Below, piece after piece: positions 30,660-40,505 of a DNA stretch of 64,000 nt. A model generated the notes under the pieces. It made no database searches. It worked only from the letters and a program-made list of their open reading frames with translations, and was not told the origin of the DNA. Origin of the DNA: Quercus robur (Eukaryota; Streptophyta; Magnoliopsida; Fagales; Fagaceae). Position 1 is the stretch's first letter. Every line of letters begins with the position of its first letter. The translations under genes and the position numbers were made by a program. The stretch lies in NCBI RefSeq assembly GCF_932294415.1, contig NC_065543.1:44228277-44292276 (forward strand), in the 5' to 3' direction.

Positions 30660-32944
30660 ATGGGTTATTCTTACCTTCTAGATACCCCGGCTGCTTTGGC
30701 CAACTTTAGGAGTAAATTTAGTATCCCCCGTGACGTGGACGTGGCTTACTGCCACGAGAGTGATATGGAACTCCACCGAGGGCATGGTACAGCCTTCTTT
30801 CCTTTGATGTCCATCTTAGAAGGTGGGGTTAGGTTCCCGGTAGATCCCCTCCTGATAAGCACACTTACCTACTATGGGCTGTGCCTCGACCAGCTTCCCC
30901 CCAATTTTTACCGGGTAGTTAGTTGTGTCGGCCAGTTAAACCATACCTTTAACTTACAACTAGATCACCATGATATTAACCAAATGTACAGCCTTTGTGG
31001 GAGCAAGTCCACAAATTACTACTTAAAGACAAGGGATGCTCGGGTACGGCTGATATCGTGCCTACCCGATTCGAACAGGAACTCCGCCGGGGAGTTTGTC
31101 AGGGTGCGCGGCAATTGGTTTGCCGGGGAGATCCCTTGCCCCCTCACACGGCGTGAAGTGGGTTCGTACCTTCCCCTTCTTGTAGTTGTTTAAGTAAAAG
31201 AAAATCTTTTATCGTTAAAAGCTAACGTGTTATTTGTTCTTCTGCAGACGGCAAAGTGTTTACTCAGGACCTCAGAGCCGTCCACGTCAAGGACTTAAAC
31301 TTCGTCCTTCGTTCCGAGATCTTCGTGCACTGGGACGGGCAACTCCGGGCCTCACACCTGATCCTCGGCGTGGAACCGGTTTACTCCACTTGGCAATCAT
31401 TCAAGCAGGCGTTGTTAGTTGACAGCCCCCTGCTCTCGTACATAGACGTCCGGTACGTGAACTTCTTGCCGCCGAAGCTTACAACCGGGGAAGCGAGGGA
31501 ATTTGGTAGGCGGTTCACTACCGCGGACGAACTAGTTCCCCTTCGAGACGATTCCGCGGAGCAAGTATCCCGGCGCCTTAGAGAGAGAGCCCACGAAGCT
31601 ATACAACAAGGGGACCAAGCCCAAGAGCAGGCCCATCCCGAGGATCCACCCGCCGAGCATCAACAGCAAGTGACAGACGCGGCTAACCTGCTAGCTGAAG
31701 CGATCCAGCCCGGTGCAAGCATGGTGGCAAGGCGAATAATGACCCTAGACAGGTTCGTGCCTGGTGCCCGGCCGACCAACCAGCCCCCGCCTACCCAAGG
31801 TCGGGGTCTAGTTTCTCAACCTCCTCCAACCTCGCAGTCCGGACGTGCCCGGAAAAAATAGAAAGTGGCCGAGCCACATTCCACGGCCCCGGGGGACGCC
31901 GCTGTCCGGACTCCTCCCCGACCAACAGGGGGGATTGTCATCCGTGAGCCGCAGACCGAAGCCGACACGGGGGGCGCATCCTCCTCCCAAGTGGCTCCGG
32001 CGTGGGAGCCGAAGTTCCTTCTGGATGGCAAACCATTGCCATCAACGGCCTCTGTTCGGATATGGGATAAGGGCGAGGGCGGCCGCATTGCCCAAACCTT
32101 GGCCGGAGCTCTCCAACTTCCCGAGGACGTGCACGCCTTTGAGGACGGGTCCGAGGAGTCCGTGGGGCACCGGTTAGAGTGGCACGCCATTGCGGTAATT
32201 CTTTTGTCTATTTGCTCCATGTAAATTTCCTTTTGCCGCTTTGCTAACCTTCACGCTTGCTAGGCCGCTCAACTAGCTCACATCGTGGCTGCCCGGGCAC
32301 GGGAGCTTGACGAGGAAAATGAGCGCGAGAAGGTGGCGCGGGAGGCAGCAGTAAAAACGGCTAAGGAAAAGGCCAAGATTGCTGAGTCTGCCGAGAATAA
32401 GGCTGCTGCCGCGGAGAGGTTCCGAGCATCTGCCGAACAGAGGTGTACTGACCTCCTGGCCAGGCAAAATGAGACGGAACTTAAACTGGCCCAAGCCCTC
32501 AGTCTCAACACTTCTCATGCCGAGGAGATAGCTGATCTCAGGGCGGGCTTGGCGGCCGCGGAGCAGAAGTGGTACGACGTGGGCTTTGCCGACGCCGAGA
32601 ACTCCGCAGAGCCGGTGGTGGCTCGGGCTCGGCATATGGGTTTCGAGGCCGGGTGGTTTGCTGCTCTTCAAGCAATGGGAGTTCCTGAAGACTCGCCGCT
32701 GAGAGACCCCGGCCAGATTCCATTTCCGAGTCCTTTACCTGCCGTCCAGAACGCCCCGGCTGCTCTAGATGAGGAGGAGACGGCCAGTATGAGGGAGTTG
32801 GTTGAGCAAATAGACTCTCATGCTGAGCCCGAGGAACTGGAGGCTACGAGCACACCGACCGTGCAGGAACTTCTTGACGAGGCCCAGCCTTTCTCCCTGA
32901 TCGTCCAACAGGAAGTGCCACCACCGACTCAACCCCCTAGTTGA
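30660..32944 (+). pseudogene. Antisense three-exon gene of element 3, one premature stop
   Basis: Exons 30660-31152, 31248-32194 and 32264-32944, GT-AG introns in phases 1 and 0 as in element 1. Exon 1 encodes MGYSYLLDTPAALANF, then FFPLMSILEGGVRFPV, LDHHDINQMY and YYLKTRDARVRLISCLP; exon 2 starts with WDGQLRASHLILGVEP; exon 3 is a coiled coil (EENEREKVAREAAVKTAKEK) with an acidic tail. It is clearly homologous to the element 1 gene, yet strongly diverged in sequence. The spliced frame of 707 codons is interrupted only by TAG 31859-31861 in the linker of exon 2, after a KK pair; CAG to TAG would explain it. It could instead be a shorter protein ending there. Confidence 0.8.
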
Positions 32945-33289
32945 TTTTATTTTAGCTTATTTTTATTTCGTTTTTATTTGCCTATGTCACCGGGATGTGG
33001 TGATTGAACCGTTGTTTTATTTTATTGGTTTTATTTGCCTATGTCACCGGGCTGTGGTGACTGAACAATTGCTTTTACTCTTTTAATTGGAAGTCCGTTT
33101 TCTTTTCCTGTTTCAATTTTGTTGAATGGAATTATATCCGTTTGTGCTCTGCTTGAATCACACCAATGCTATGGCCGCTTAATAGAATGTACCCCCGAGA
33201 ACCTGTTGTGCGGAGCTGTGAGTAGTTTTGAGAGCGCTATTTGGACTTAGTTTTTGTAAAAAGGGTTAAGTTTTTATCAGGTTTTGGTT

Positions 33290-33815
33290 TAACCGAGAAT
33301 TGAGTTTCTGTCCTTCGAGCATTTGTTTGCAAAGTTTCCGTTTGTCCGGATGTTTGATTTTAACCGAGAATCATTTTTTTTTTTTGCCCTCATAGATTTA
33401 ATTACAGGGTTCACACATGCTCGGTGATTTTGACCGAGTCGAAAGTCAGGTTTCTGCCCTTAGGGTTTTTGTTTGTAAGGTTTTCACCTGCTCGGGGATA
33501 TTGATCTAGCCGAGGGTCAGGTTTCTGTCCTTAGGATTTTGTTTGTAAGGTTTTCACCCGCTCGGAGATATTGATCGAGCCGAGGGTCAGGTTTCTGTCC
33601 TTAGGATTTTGTTCGTAAGGTTTTCACCTGCTCGGCGATATTGATCGAGCCGAGGGTCAGGTTTCTGTCCTTAGGATTTTGTTTGTAAGGTTTTCACCTG
33701 CTCGGCGATATTGATCGAGCCGAGGGTCAGGTTTCTGTCCTTAGGATTTTGTTTGTAAGGTTTTCACCTGCTCGGCGATATTGATCGAGCCGAGGGTCAG
33801 GTTTCTGTCCTTAGG
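33290..33815. repeat. Tandem array of 70-bp units, element 3
   Basis: Regular 70-bp units with GGTTTCTG at 33449, 33520, 33590, 33660, 33730 and 33800, preceded by degenerate copies from about 33290. Each unit contains CTCGGCGATATTGATCGAGC and CGAG, so CTCGGC and GCCGAG form an inverted repeat. It lies in the same place as the arrays of elements 1 and 2 but has a different unit. Confidence 0.93.
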
Positions 33816-33927
33816 TTCTGCTGGCGATTCTCTTGGTGTGCGGCTACAGGGTAAAAAACAGCAAAGACAAAAAAGTTCATCATACTCTTAATCTTCATAG
33901 AATACAAGTTTTGGCTTACATCGATGG

Positions 33928-36900
33928 TTACGCGTAGAACTTCTTCAGGTTGTTGGCGTTCCATGGTCGGGGGAGCGGCCTCTCGACCAGGTCCTCCAAG
34001 TAGTAAGCCCCTGCCCCTGCTACGGCTGTGACTCTGTATGGTCCCTCCCAACTCTGAGCAAGCTTCCCTGCAGCCACGTCCCGCATGTTCCCTACTACCC
34101 TTCTTAACACCAATTCCCCGGCACTGAATTCCCTGGTCCTTACATTTCGGTTGTACCTTTGCGCTAGCTTCTGCTGATACTCGGCAAGACGTACGGTCGC
34201 AGCCTCCCTGCATTCTTCTAGCCAATCCAACTGCTCCATCATAAGGTCGGCGTTTTGTACAGGGTCAAACCCAACGACCCGCGCACTGCATAAGCTCACC
34301 TCGGTCGGTATCACTGCTTCTGCTCCGTATGCCAGAGAAAATGGGGTTTCCCCCGTGGATCTCCTGGGGGTCGTGCGGTAGGCCCACAAGACACTGGGTA
34401 GTTCTTCTGCCCACCTTCCTTTCGCTCCATCCAACCTTCTCTTGAGCCCGTTCAAAATCGTCTTGTTTACTGCTTCAGCTTGGCCGTTACTCTGGGGGTA
34501 TGCCGGGGTTGAATACTTGTTCTTGATGCCGAGCTCGCCGCAAAAGGTCCGAAAAGCGTTGCTGTCGAACTGTAGCCCGTTGTCTGTCACTAGTGAATTC
34601 GGCACCCCAAACCTTGTAACTATGTTTTTCCACACAAACTTTTTCACGTCGATATCCCGAATATTGGCCAAGGCTTCAGCTTCAGCCCACTTTGTGAAGT
34701 AATCCATGGCCACCAATACAAAACGGCGGTTCCCCGTTGCTCGGGGGAATGGCCCGAGGATGTCAAGCCCCCATTGTGCAAATGGCCACGGGCTGCTGAC
34801 AGGATTTAGATGTCCGGCAGGCTGATGGATCATTGGGGCGTGCCTTTGACATTGTTCGCAACTCCGAACGTATTCGGCGGCGTCCTTCTGCATCTGTGGC
34901 CACCAAGACCCCTGCGTTATTGCTCTGTGTGCTAGAGATCGTCCCCCGGCATGCCCGCCGCATACTCCTTCATGCAGCTCGGTTAGAAGCTCCTTAACTT
35001 TTTCAGGATGCAGGCACAAGAGGTAAGGGCCCGCGAAGGACCTTCTGTACAACTTTCGGTCCGAAGACAACCAGTACCTGGGCGTCATTCGTCGAATCTT
35101 ATTGGCCTCGGCCTCATCCTCTGGAACTTTATCTTCAGAAAGAAAGTCTATGATCGGGTTCATCCAGCATGGTCCGGCCACCGCCACCCGCGCAACTTCT
35201 ACTCCGGCCTGGTCGAGGGCAGTCTGCACACAGATGCTTGGTTCCCTTACAAGTTCAATCGTGATAAGCCTCGGGGTGTCCTCGGTAGCCGATGAGGCTA
35301 ACGTCGCAAGAAAGTCAGCATGCTTGTTCTGCGACCGGGACACCTGGGATATCTTTACCTTTCCAAACTGACCGATAATCTGCTTTGCCGTACTCAGATA
35401 AGCTTTCATTCGAGGATCTCGAGCCTCGAAGTCCCCAGTGATCTGATAAACGACCAGCCGAGAGTCTGAGTAGATTTCTACGTCCCTGGCGCCCAGCTGC
35501 AATACTGCCCTTAGTCCGGCCAACAGGGCCTCATATTCGGCTTCATTGTTCGAGGCTTTGAACCCCAATCTGAAGGAATGTTCCAGTCGCATACCCTCAG
35601 GGGTGATTATGACAATACCAGCCCCGGCCCCCATAGCGTTTGATGCGCCGTCCACAAATAACCTCCACGGGCGAATCTCCGCACTACAGATTACCTGGCC
35701 TTCAGTCTTAGGTGTGAATTCTGCGATGAAATCAGCGAGAATCTGCCCTTTCACCGAGCTTCTAGGTCGGTATCTTATGTCAAACGATCCCAACCGAGTC
35801 CCCCATTTAGCAATCCGTCCTGTGAAATCGGATCTCTTCAACAGTGATTGTAATGGATACTCGGTGAGGACGAACACTGTGTGTGCCTGGAAGTAGTGTG
35901 GTAACTTCCTCGTGGCGTGTACCAAGGCCAAAACCAACTTTTCAAGAGGCAGGTACCTTGTCTCGGCATCGACCAAGGTCTTGCTTACGTAATACACCGG
36001 TATTTGCACTCCCCGGTCCCTTAGTAATACAGCACTTACGGCATGATTGGTCACTGCAAGGTACATAAACAAATCCTCCCCGGGCTCCGGGGCCGTCAAC
36101 CTCGGCGCCTTTGCCAAATACTCCTTTAGTTCTCGAAAAGCTTCATCGCAGCTCTCGTCCCACTGAAACCCCTTCCACTTCTTCAGAAGTTGATAGAATG
36201 GCCGGCAGCGATCGGCAAACTTGGAGATGAACCGGTTTAAGGCGGCCAACATCCCGGTGAGCACCTGCACCTCCTTAGGGTTGCTCGGTGGTTTTAGGAG
36301 ATTGATTGCCTCTATTTGGTCGGGGTTAGCCTCTATTCCCCGAGTGGAGATCAGATAACCCAGGAACTTGCCAGCCCCCACTCCGAAAGTGCACTTTTCG
36401 GCATTGAGGCGCAGCCTGTGTCGCCGTAGTATCTCGAACACTCCCCGAAGGTCTTCAGTATGCAGCGACTATTTTCTGCTCTTTACTACCATGTCGTCGA
36501 TGTAAACCTCAACCGTGCAACCAATTTTCTCCCGGAACATCCTTGTCATCATACGCTGGTAGGTAGCTCCGGCATTCTTCAATCCAAACGGCATGACCTC
36601 GTAGTGGTAGTTTGCGTTCGGGGATATGAATGTTGTCTTCTCTCGGTCCTCGGGTGCTAAGGCAATCTGGTGGTAGCCTTGGAAGGCGTCTAGGAAACTC
36701 ATTCTCGGGTGCCCGTACGTGGCGTCCACCAACTGATCAATCTTGGGCATCGGGAACGGATCCTTGGGACACGCTCTGTTTAAATCGGTGAAGTCCACGC
36801 AAACTCTCCATTTACCGCTCTTCTTCTTTACTACGACAGTGTTTGCTAGCCATCTCGGGAAGAATATTTCTTTTATGGCCCCGGCCTCCTTCAGCCGCTG

Positions 36901-37203
36901 GACCTCCAGGTTTACTGCATCGACGTGCTCCTTTGACGCTCTTCTCGGCTTCTGCTTTTTCGGAGGAAATGACGGGTCCACATTGAGTTTGTGAACAATG
37001 AACTCGGGGTCTACGCCGGGCACTTCATACGGGTTCCACGCGAAGACATCTATGTTCTGCAACAGGAACAACAACATCTCTACCCTTTCCCGGTCATTCA
37101 TGCTTGTACCTATCTGGAAGTATTTGTCACTATCTGGGAGAATTCTTACCTTCAGTAACTCCTCGGCAACGTCCGCCCCCTTTTCCTGGGGTATCTGTAA
37201 TTG
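33928..37203 (-). pseudogene. pol: Pol of element 3, one internal stop
   Basis: 1091 codons in phase with Gag-protease. Domains: N-terminal linker; RT (WRVCVDFTDLNRACP, YIDDMVVKSRK); RNase H; the second, archaeal-like RNase H (WRLFVDGASNAMGAGAG, NNEAEYEALLAGL, YSDSRLVV); integrase zinc finger (HEGVCGGHAGGRSLAHRA…CEQC); core with WGLDILGPF, TDNGLQFD and GQAEAVNK; and the C-terminal QSWEGPYRV. The only break I see is TAG at 36469-36471, just after the YIDD loop; its context (TAG TCG CTG) is unlike the readthrough sites, so it is probably a nonsense mutation, again explicable by CAG to TAG. The 837 codons after it are open. Confidence 0.92.
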
Positions 37204-37206
37204 CTA
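37198..37206 (-). promoter_or_regulatory. Putative readthrough site of element 3
   Basis: UAG CAA UUA on the - strand between in-phase Gag-protease and Pol frames, identical to element 2 although the flanking protein sequence is very different. Confidence 0.7.
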
Positions 37207-39297
37207 TGCAGTCTCTTTCTCGGCGTGCTCAGCTTGGCCGAGCTGTTCCTTTTCCCACTGGACCGCGGCTATGAGGCATTGCTTCGCCACCTGCTGATTC
37301 CCCCTTACCTCTACAACTCCGTACTCAGTAGGAAACTTTACTTTCACGTGAAGGGTGGACGGAACAGCCCCCATGGTGTGAATCCATGGCCTCCCCAGGA
37401 TTGCGGTGTAAGGTGCGAACGATCGGACTACTATGAATGTAACTACAACTTCCTTGCCCTCCATGTCCACTGGGAGTGAGATTTGCCCCTCGGGAATCAC
37501 AATTCTCCCGTCAAACGAGACCAATGGCGTGTTATACTTCGCCAAATCCTGGGTTCTTAACCCGAGCCCTTCGAAGAGGTCCGGATACATGACGTCAGCC
37601 CCACTACCCTGATCAATCATCACCCTCTTCACCAGGAATCCGCCTATCCGGGCTGTCACCACCAAAGCGTCGTCGTGGGGTTGGATTGTCCCTTCGAAAT
37701 CATCTTCTCCGAACGAGATGTCTAGCCGTCCAGCCCTCTTTTGCTTCTTGGATGATTCTCCCTCCGCGCAAGCCACTGTCATCACCATCCTAGCCGCCGC
37801 TGCCCCTCTCGGTGCGGCATGAATGACGTTGATTACTCCCCGGGGTGGTGGAAGGGGATTCCTTCTCTGTGGTGCGCCCTGCTCGGTCTCCCGGTCAGTG
37901 GAATCTGCTACAAACTCTTTCAGGTGCCCTGCCTTCACTAACTGCCCGAGATGATCTTTCAATACCCTACACTGCTCGGTGGTGTGCCCCTTGTCTCTGT
38001 GATAAGTGCAGTATAGGCTTTGGTTCCTCCGAGATGGGTCGCCTCCCATTTTGTTCGGCCATCTGAAGAATGGCTCGTTCCTTATTCGTTCCAGTATCTT
38101 GTGCACGGGCTCTTTAAACAACACATTAACCCCTTCGATCTGCACCTCCGGCTCCTGCATTTTGAAGTCCCTTTTCGGCTTTGGCGGCAAGAAGCTTTGC
38201 CGAACTCTCCCTGAAAAAGGGGCTTTCCCCCTGCTTTGCAGCCGGTCGTCCTCCAGGCGTTTGTACTCCTCTATGCGTCTCATCAGTTGCCTCATGTCCT
38301 CCGGGGGTCTTCTTGTCAGCGACTCCCGTAGTTCAGAATCCTCGGGGAGCCCCATTCTGAAGGTGCTAGCCGCAATTTTCTCGTTTCCCCCACCAATCTC
38401 ATTGTAGAACTCCCAGTATCGGCTGGCATAACTCCGAAGGGTTTCCCCGACCCTCATTTTCATGGAAAGCAACGCGTCGACCGGTTGTTGCACTCGGCTG
38501 CATGTTACGAACCTGCTGCCGAACTCCTGAATCAGCTCGGCGAAGCTGTGTATAGAACCTTTCCGCAACCCATTGAACCATCTCAGTGCGGTAGAGCCGA
38601 GACTAGAGGGGAATACTTTACACATCAATGCATCGTTGTGCGCATGCAACGACATCATGTGGATGTAATGACTGACATGCTCCACGGGGTCTGTCCTCCC
38701 CTCATAGGAATTGAATGGTGGACGCGTGAATCTGCTCGGCATGGGTGCCCGTTCAATCTCATCTGAGAATGGAGACCGGGCCGCCATCCGCAAGGCCCTG
38801 CTCATGGCATCCATCGCGGCGTTGTGGTGCTGCCGCTCCTCTGGCGACTCTGACCCGTGGTTATCATATCCATGTGACCGGGAACGGTCCCGTCCAAGAC
38901 GAATATCCTGGGAGTGACGACGTGACTCTTGAGAATGGGATCGGTCTCGGTGTTGTTGCGTAACAGGTCGGCTGGAACCTTCCTCGCCACGGTTCCTTCT
39001 GGGTTGGGGGTTGTGGTCCCTTTCGTGGCGCCGACCCCTTGCCTCCAGCTCCAAGTCCATTACCAATCTGCGCAACCGCTCCAGCTCCCGGTCTCTATCA
39101 TCAGGTTGCCGATGTGCTGAGACGTTTGAAATCGTCCGGTGCGTTTGGTCCGATCCTTCTCCCAATCCAGACCCTTCCTCTCCTCTTGAATGCTCCCTAT
39201 CCTCCAGCCGCTTCTGCCTTCTCTCCCTCCACGTCGATCCCCGGGAAGATCCTGCGGAATTGCTCGGAACGTGCCCTCTTGAACGCTCCTCAGACAT
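37204..39297 (-). CDS. gag-pro: Gag-protease polyprotein of element 3
   Basis: 697 aa from ATG 39297 (MSEERSRGHVPSN); the frame runs further back into the LTR, but the domain order favours this start. The Arg/Ser/Glu-rich N-terminus is followed by the capsid domain (FPSSLGSTALRWFNGL, about residues 210-380), the knuckle motif CTYHRDKGHTTEQC, and the protease with IDQGSGADVMYPDLFEG and LGRPWIHTMGA. It is fully open and ends at UAG 37204-37206, the presumed readthrough stop. Confidence 0.93.
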   Translation of the reverse strand: MSEERSRGHVPSNSAGSSRGSTWRERRQKRLEDREHSRGEEGSGLGEGSDQTHRTISNVSAHRQPDDRDRELERLRRLVMDLELEARGRRHERDHNPQPRRNRGEEGSSRPVTQQHRDRSHSQESRRHSQDIRLGRDRSRSHGYDNHGSESPEERQHHNAAMDAMSRALRMAARSPFSDEIERAPMPSRFTRPPFNSYEGRTDPVEHVSHYIHMMSLHAHNDALMCKVFPSSLGSTALRWFNGLRKGSIHSFAELIQEFGSRFVTCSRVQQPVDALLSMKMRVGETLRSYASRYWEFYNEIGGGNEKIAASTFRMGLPEDSELRESLTRRPPEDMRQLMRRIEEYKRLEDDRLQSRGKAPFSGRVRQSFLPPKPKRDFKMQEPEVQIEGVNVLFKEPVHKILERIRNEPFFRWPNKMGGDPSRRNQSLYCTYHRDKGHTTEQCRVLKDHLGQLVKAGHLKEFVADSTDRETEQGAPQRRNPLPPPRGVINVIHAAPRGAAAARMVMTVACAEGESSKKQKRAGRLDISFGEDDFEGTIQPHDDALVVTARIGGFLVKRVMIDQGSGADVMYPDLFEGLGLRTQDLAKYNTPLVSFDGRIVIPEGQISLPVDMEGKEVVVTFIVVRSFAPYTAILGRPWIHTMGAVPSTLHVKVKFPTEYGVVEVRGNQQVAKQCLIAAVQWEKEQLGQAEHAEKETA

Positions 39298-39340
39298 CTT
39301 CTTTGCTTGAGTCTCACTCGAACCACAGTTTCGTAGGATG

Positions 39341-39358
39341 GCCCCACGGTGGGCGCCA
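39341..39358 (-). other. Primer-binding site of element 3
   Basis: TGGCGCCCACCGTGGGGC on the - strand, two bases inside the LTR. It shares only TGGCGCC with the sites of elements 1 and 2. Confidence 0.7.
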
Positions 39359-39360
39359 AT

Positions 39361-39965
39361 TGTAAGAACCAAGTACAAGAACTCTGGGCCTTAGATCCCT
39401 TGGGCTCACAATTTATTTGTAGTGGGTTTAAGGATTTCCTACAATGGGTCGTTCTCGGCAGAGAGACTCAAAGCAACACTCAGCTGAAAAGCTCTCTCTT
39501 TCACTCCTTTTCTCTCCATTTTTCTGAACCCCTTCTTCTCCCAACTTTCCTCTATTTATAGCCAAGATTAGTGGAGAGACCATGATTATGTTCATCGTTA
39601 GTGCTATTGAAGGTCCAGTATTATCTGGTTAAAGTGGCTGTTTTAGGTGAGAGGGCGGTGCAGCATTTATGATCTTGGAACTTGACTCCATTTTCACCGA
39701 TTATGTTCGGCGACTCACGTTCCCGTGCATATCATGACCTTCCCGGGTATTGACTCATGCGCTCTACCGAGAAATGTTAACCGGTCAACCCTGGGAGCTT
39801 AATAACCAAAACTTGTTTTTGGCCCTAAGGCAGTTTTAAGAAGGGCATAAGGTAACGGGAACTATCTGCTGGGCCTGCGCCCAAGGCTGGTATGGGCTTG
39901 GGCCCGGGGCCTAGATGGGTCTAGGCCCAAGGCCTGTATGGGCTTTGGGAGCTCGGTGCCGTACA
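39361..39965 (-). repeat. 5' LTR of element 3
   Basis: 605 bp with intact TG…CA ends. A TATA box (CTATAAATAGA on the - strand) lies at 39551-39561 and would drive the genomic RNA. Confidence 0.94.
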
Positions 39966-39970
39966 ATATT

Positions 39971-40505
39971 GATATGTCCCTTATGCCATTATTTGTATGA
40001 TAAAATTATTCAAACATTCCCCTTGTAATTGCTGGTGGACAAACCCTCTGAAAAGCATGCCACTGCTAGAGAAGATATTTCATAGTATAAGGAAGAACAA
40101 AAATGGTATTATATTTTTTCTTTCTAAATTCGAATATCAGCAAAGTTGAGATTCCATTCACATCCAATTTATGGTAGCTATTACACAAATATATGCCTAG
40201 CATCTCTCTCCAAAATTTATAGAAGAGGGAAAATGTTTGCTGAGGACCACCCCCTTCAATTCTACAAGCCGTATGATTTCCTTCGCTACTTGCAAAGAAC
40301 AGAAAACTATCAATCCCCAGTAAGGTACCTGCACCAAACCGTTCTCCAGAGCCAATGTGTAACATCACATACTAAGAAACTACAAACATAGAGCTAGTAA
40401 GTCTGGCCTCTGAATCTGACATCTTCCTATCCAGATGTTATACAAAAGACACACACAGGCAGCGCAGGCTAAGAAAATTAGTTCAAAATGAACCTATGAT
40501 CCACC
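39971..40505. other. 3' flank of the DEG9 gene
   Basis: About 530 bp between element 3 and the DEG9 stop codon; the near part is presumably its 3' UTR. I see no other gene. Element 3 therefore inserted about 540 bp beyond the DEG9 coding end. Confidence 0.5.

Larger units (their letters stand above)
29561..39965 (-). mobile_element. Tat-lineage Ty3/gypsy LTR retrotransposon, element 3 (nearly intact)
   Basis: 10,405 bp on the - strand, LTRs of 605 bp each, flanked by ATATT (29556-29560, 39966-39970). I count eight LTR differences (1.3%), all transitions. It has the same order as elements 1 and 2, but its sequence, primer-binding site and tandem repeat differ, so it belongs to another Tat family. 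Each strand's gene carries one internal stop (36469-36471 in RT, 31859-31861 in antisense exon 2); otherwise all domains are present. Confidence 0.95.

Noticed and set aside
31859..31861. Stop in antisense exon 2 of element 3 as a second readthrough site
   Set aside because: The following bases (AAA GTG) do not fit CAR-YYA, and element 1 has no stop there; a nonsense mutation is simpler.
33290..33815. Regular repeats that could look like a CRISPR array
   Set aside because: Eukaryotic retrotransposon context, no unique spacers, and whole units repeat.
36469..36471. Stop in RT of element 3 as programmed readthrough
   Set aside because: The context TCG CTG is unlike the shared sites, and elements 1 and 2 have a sense codon there.
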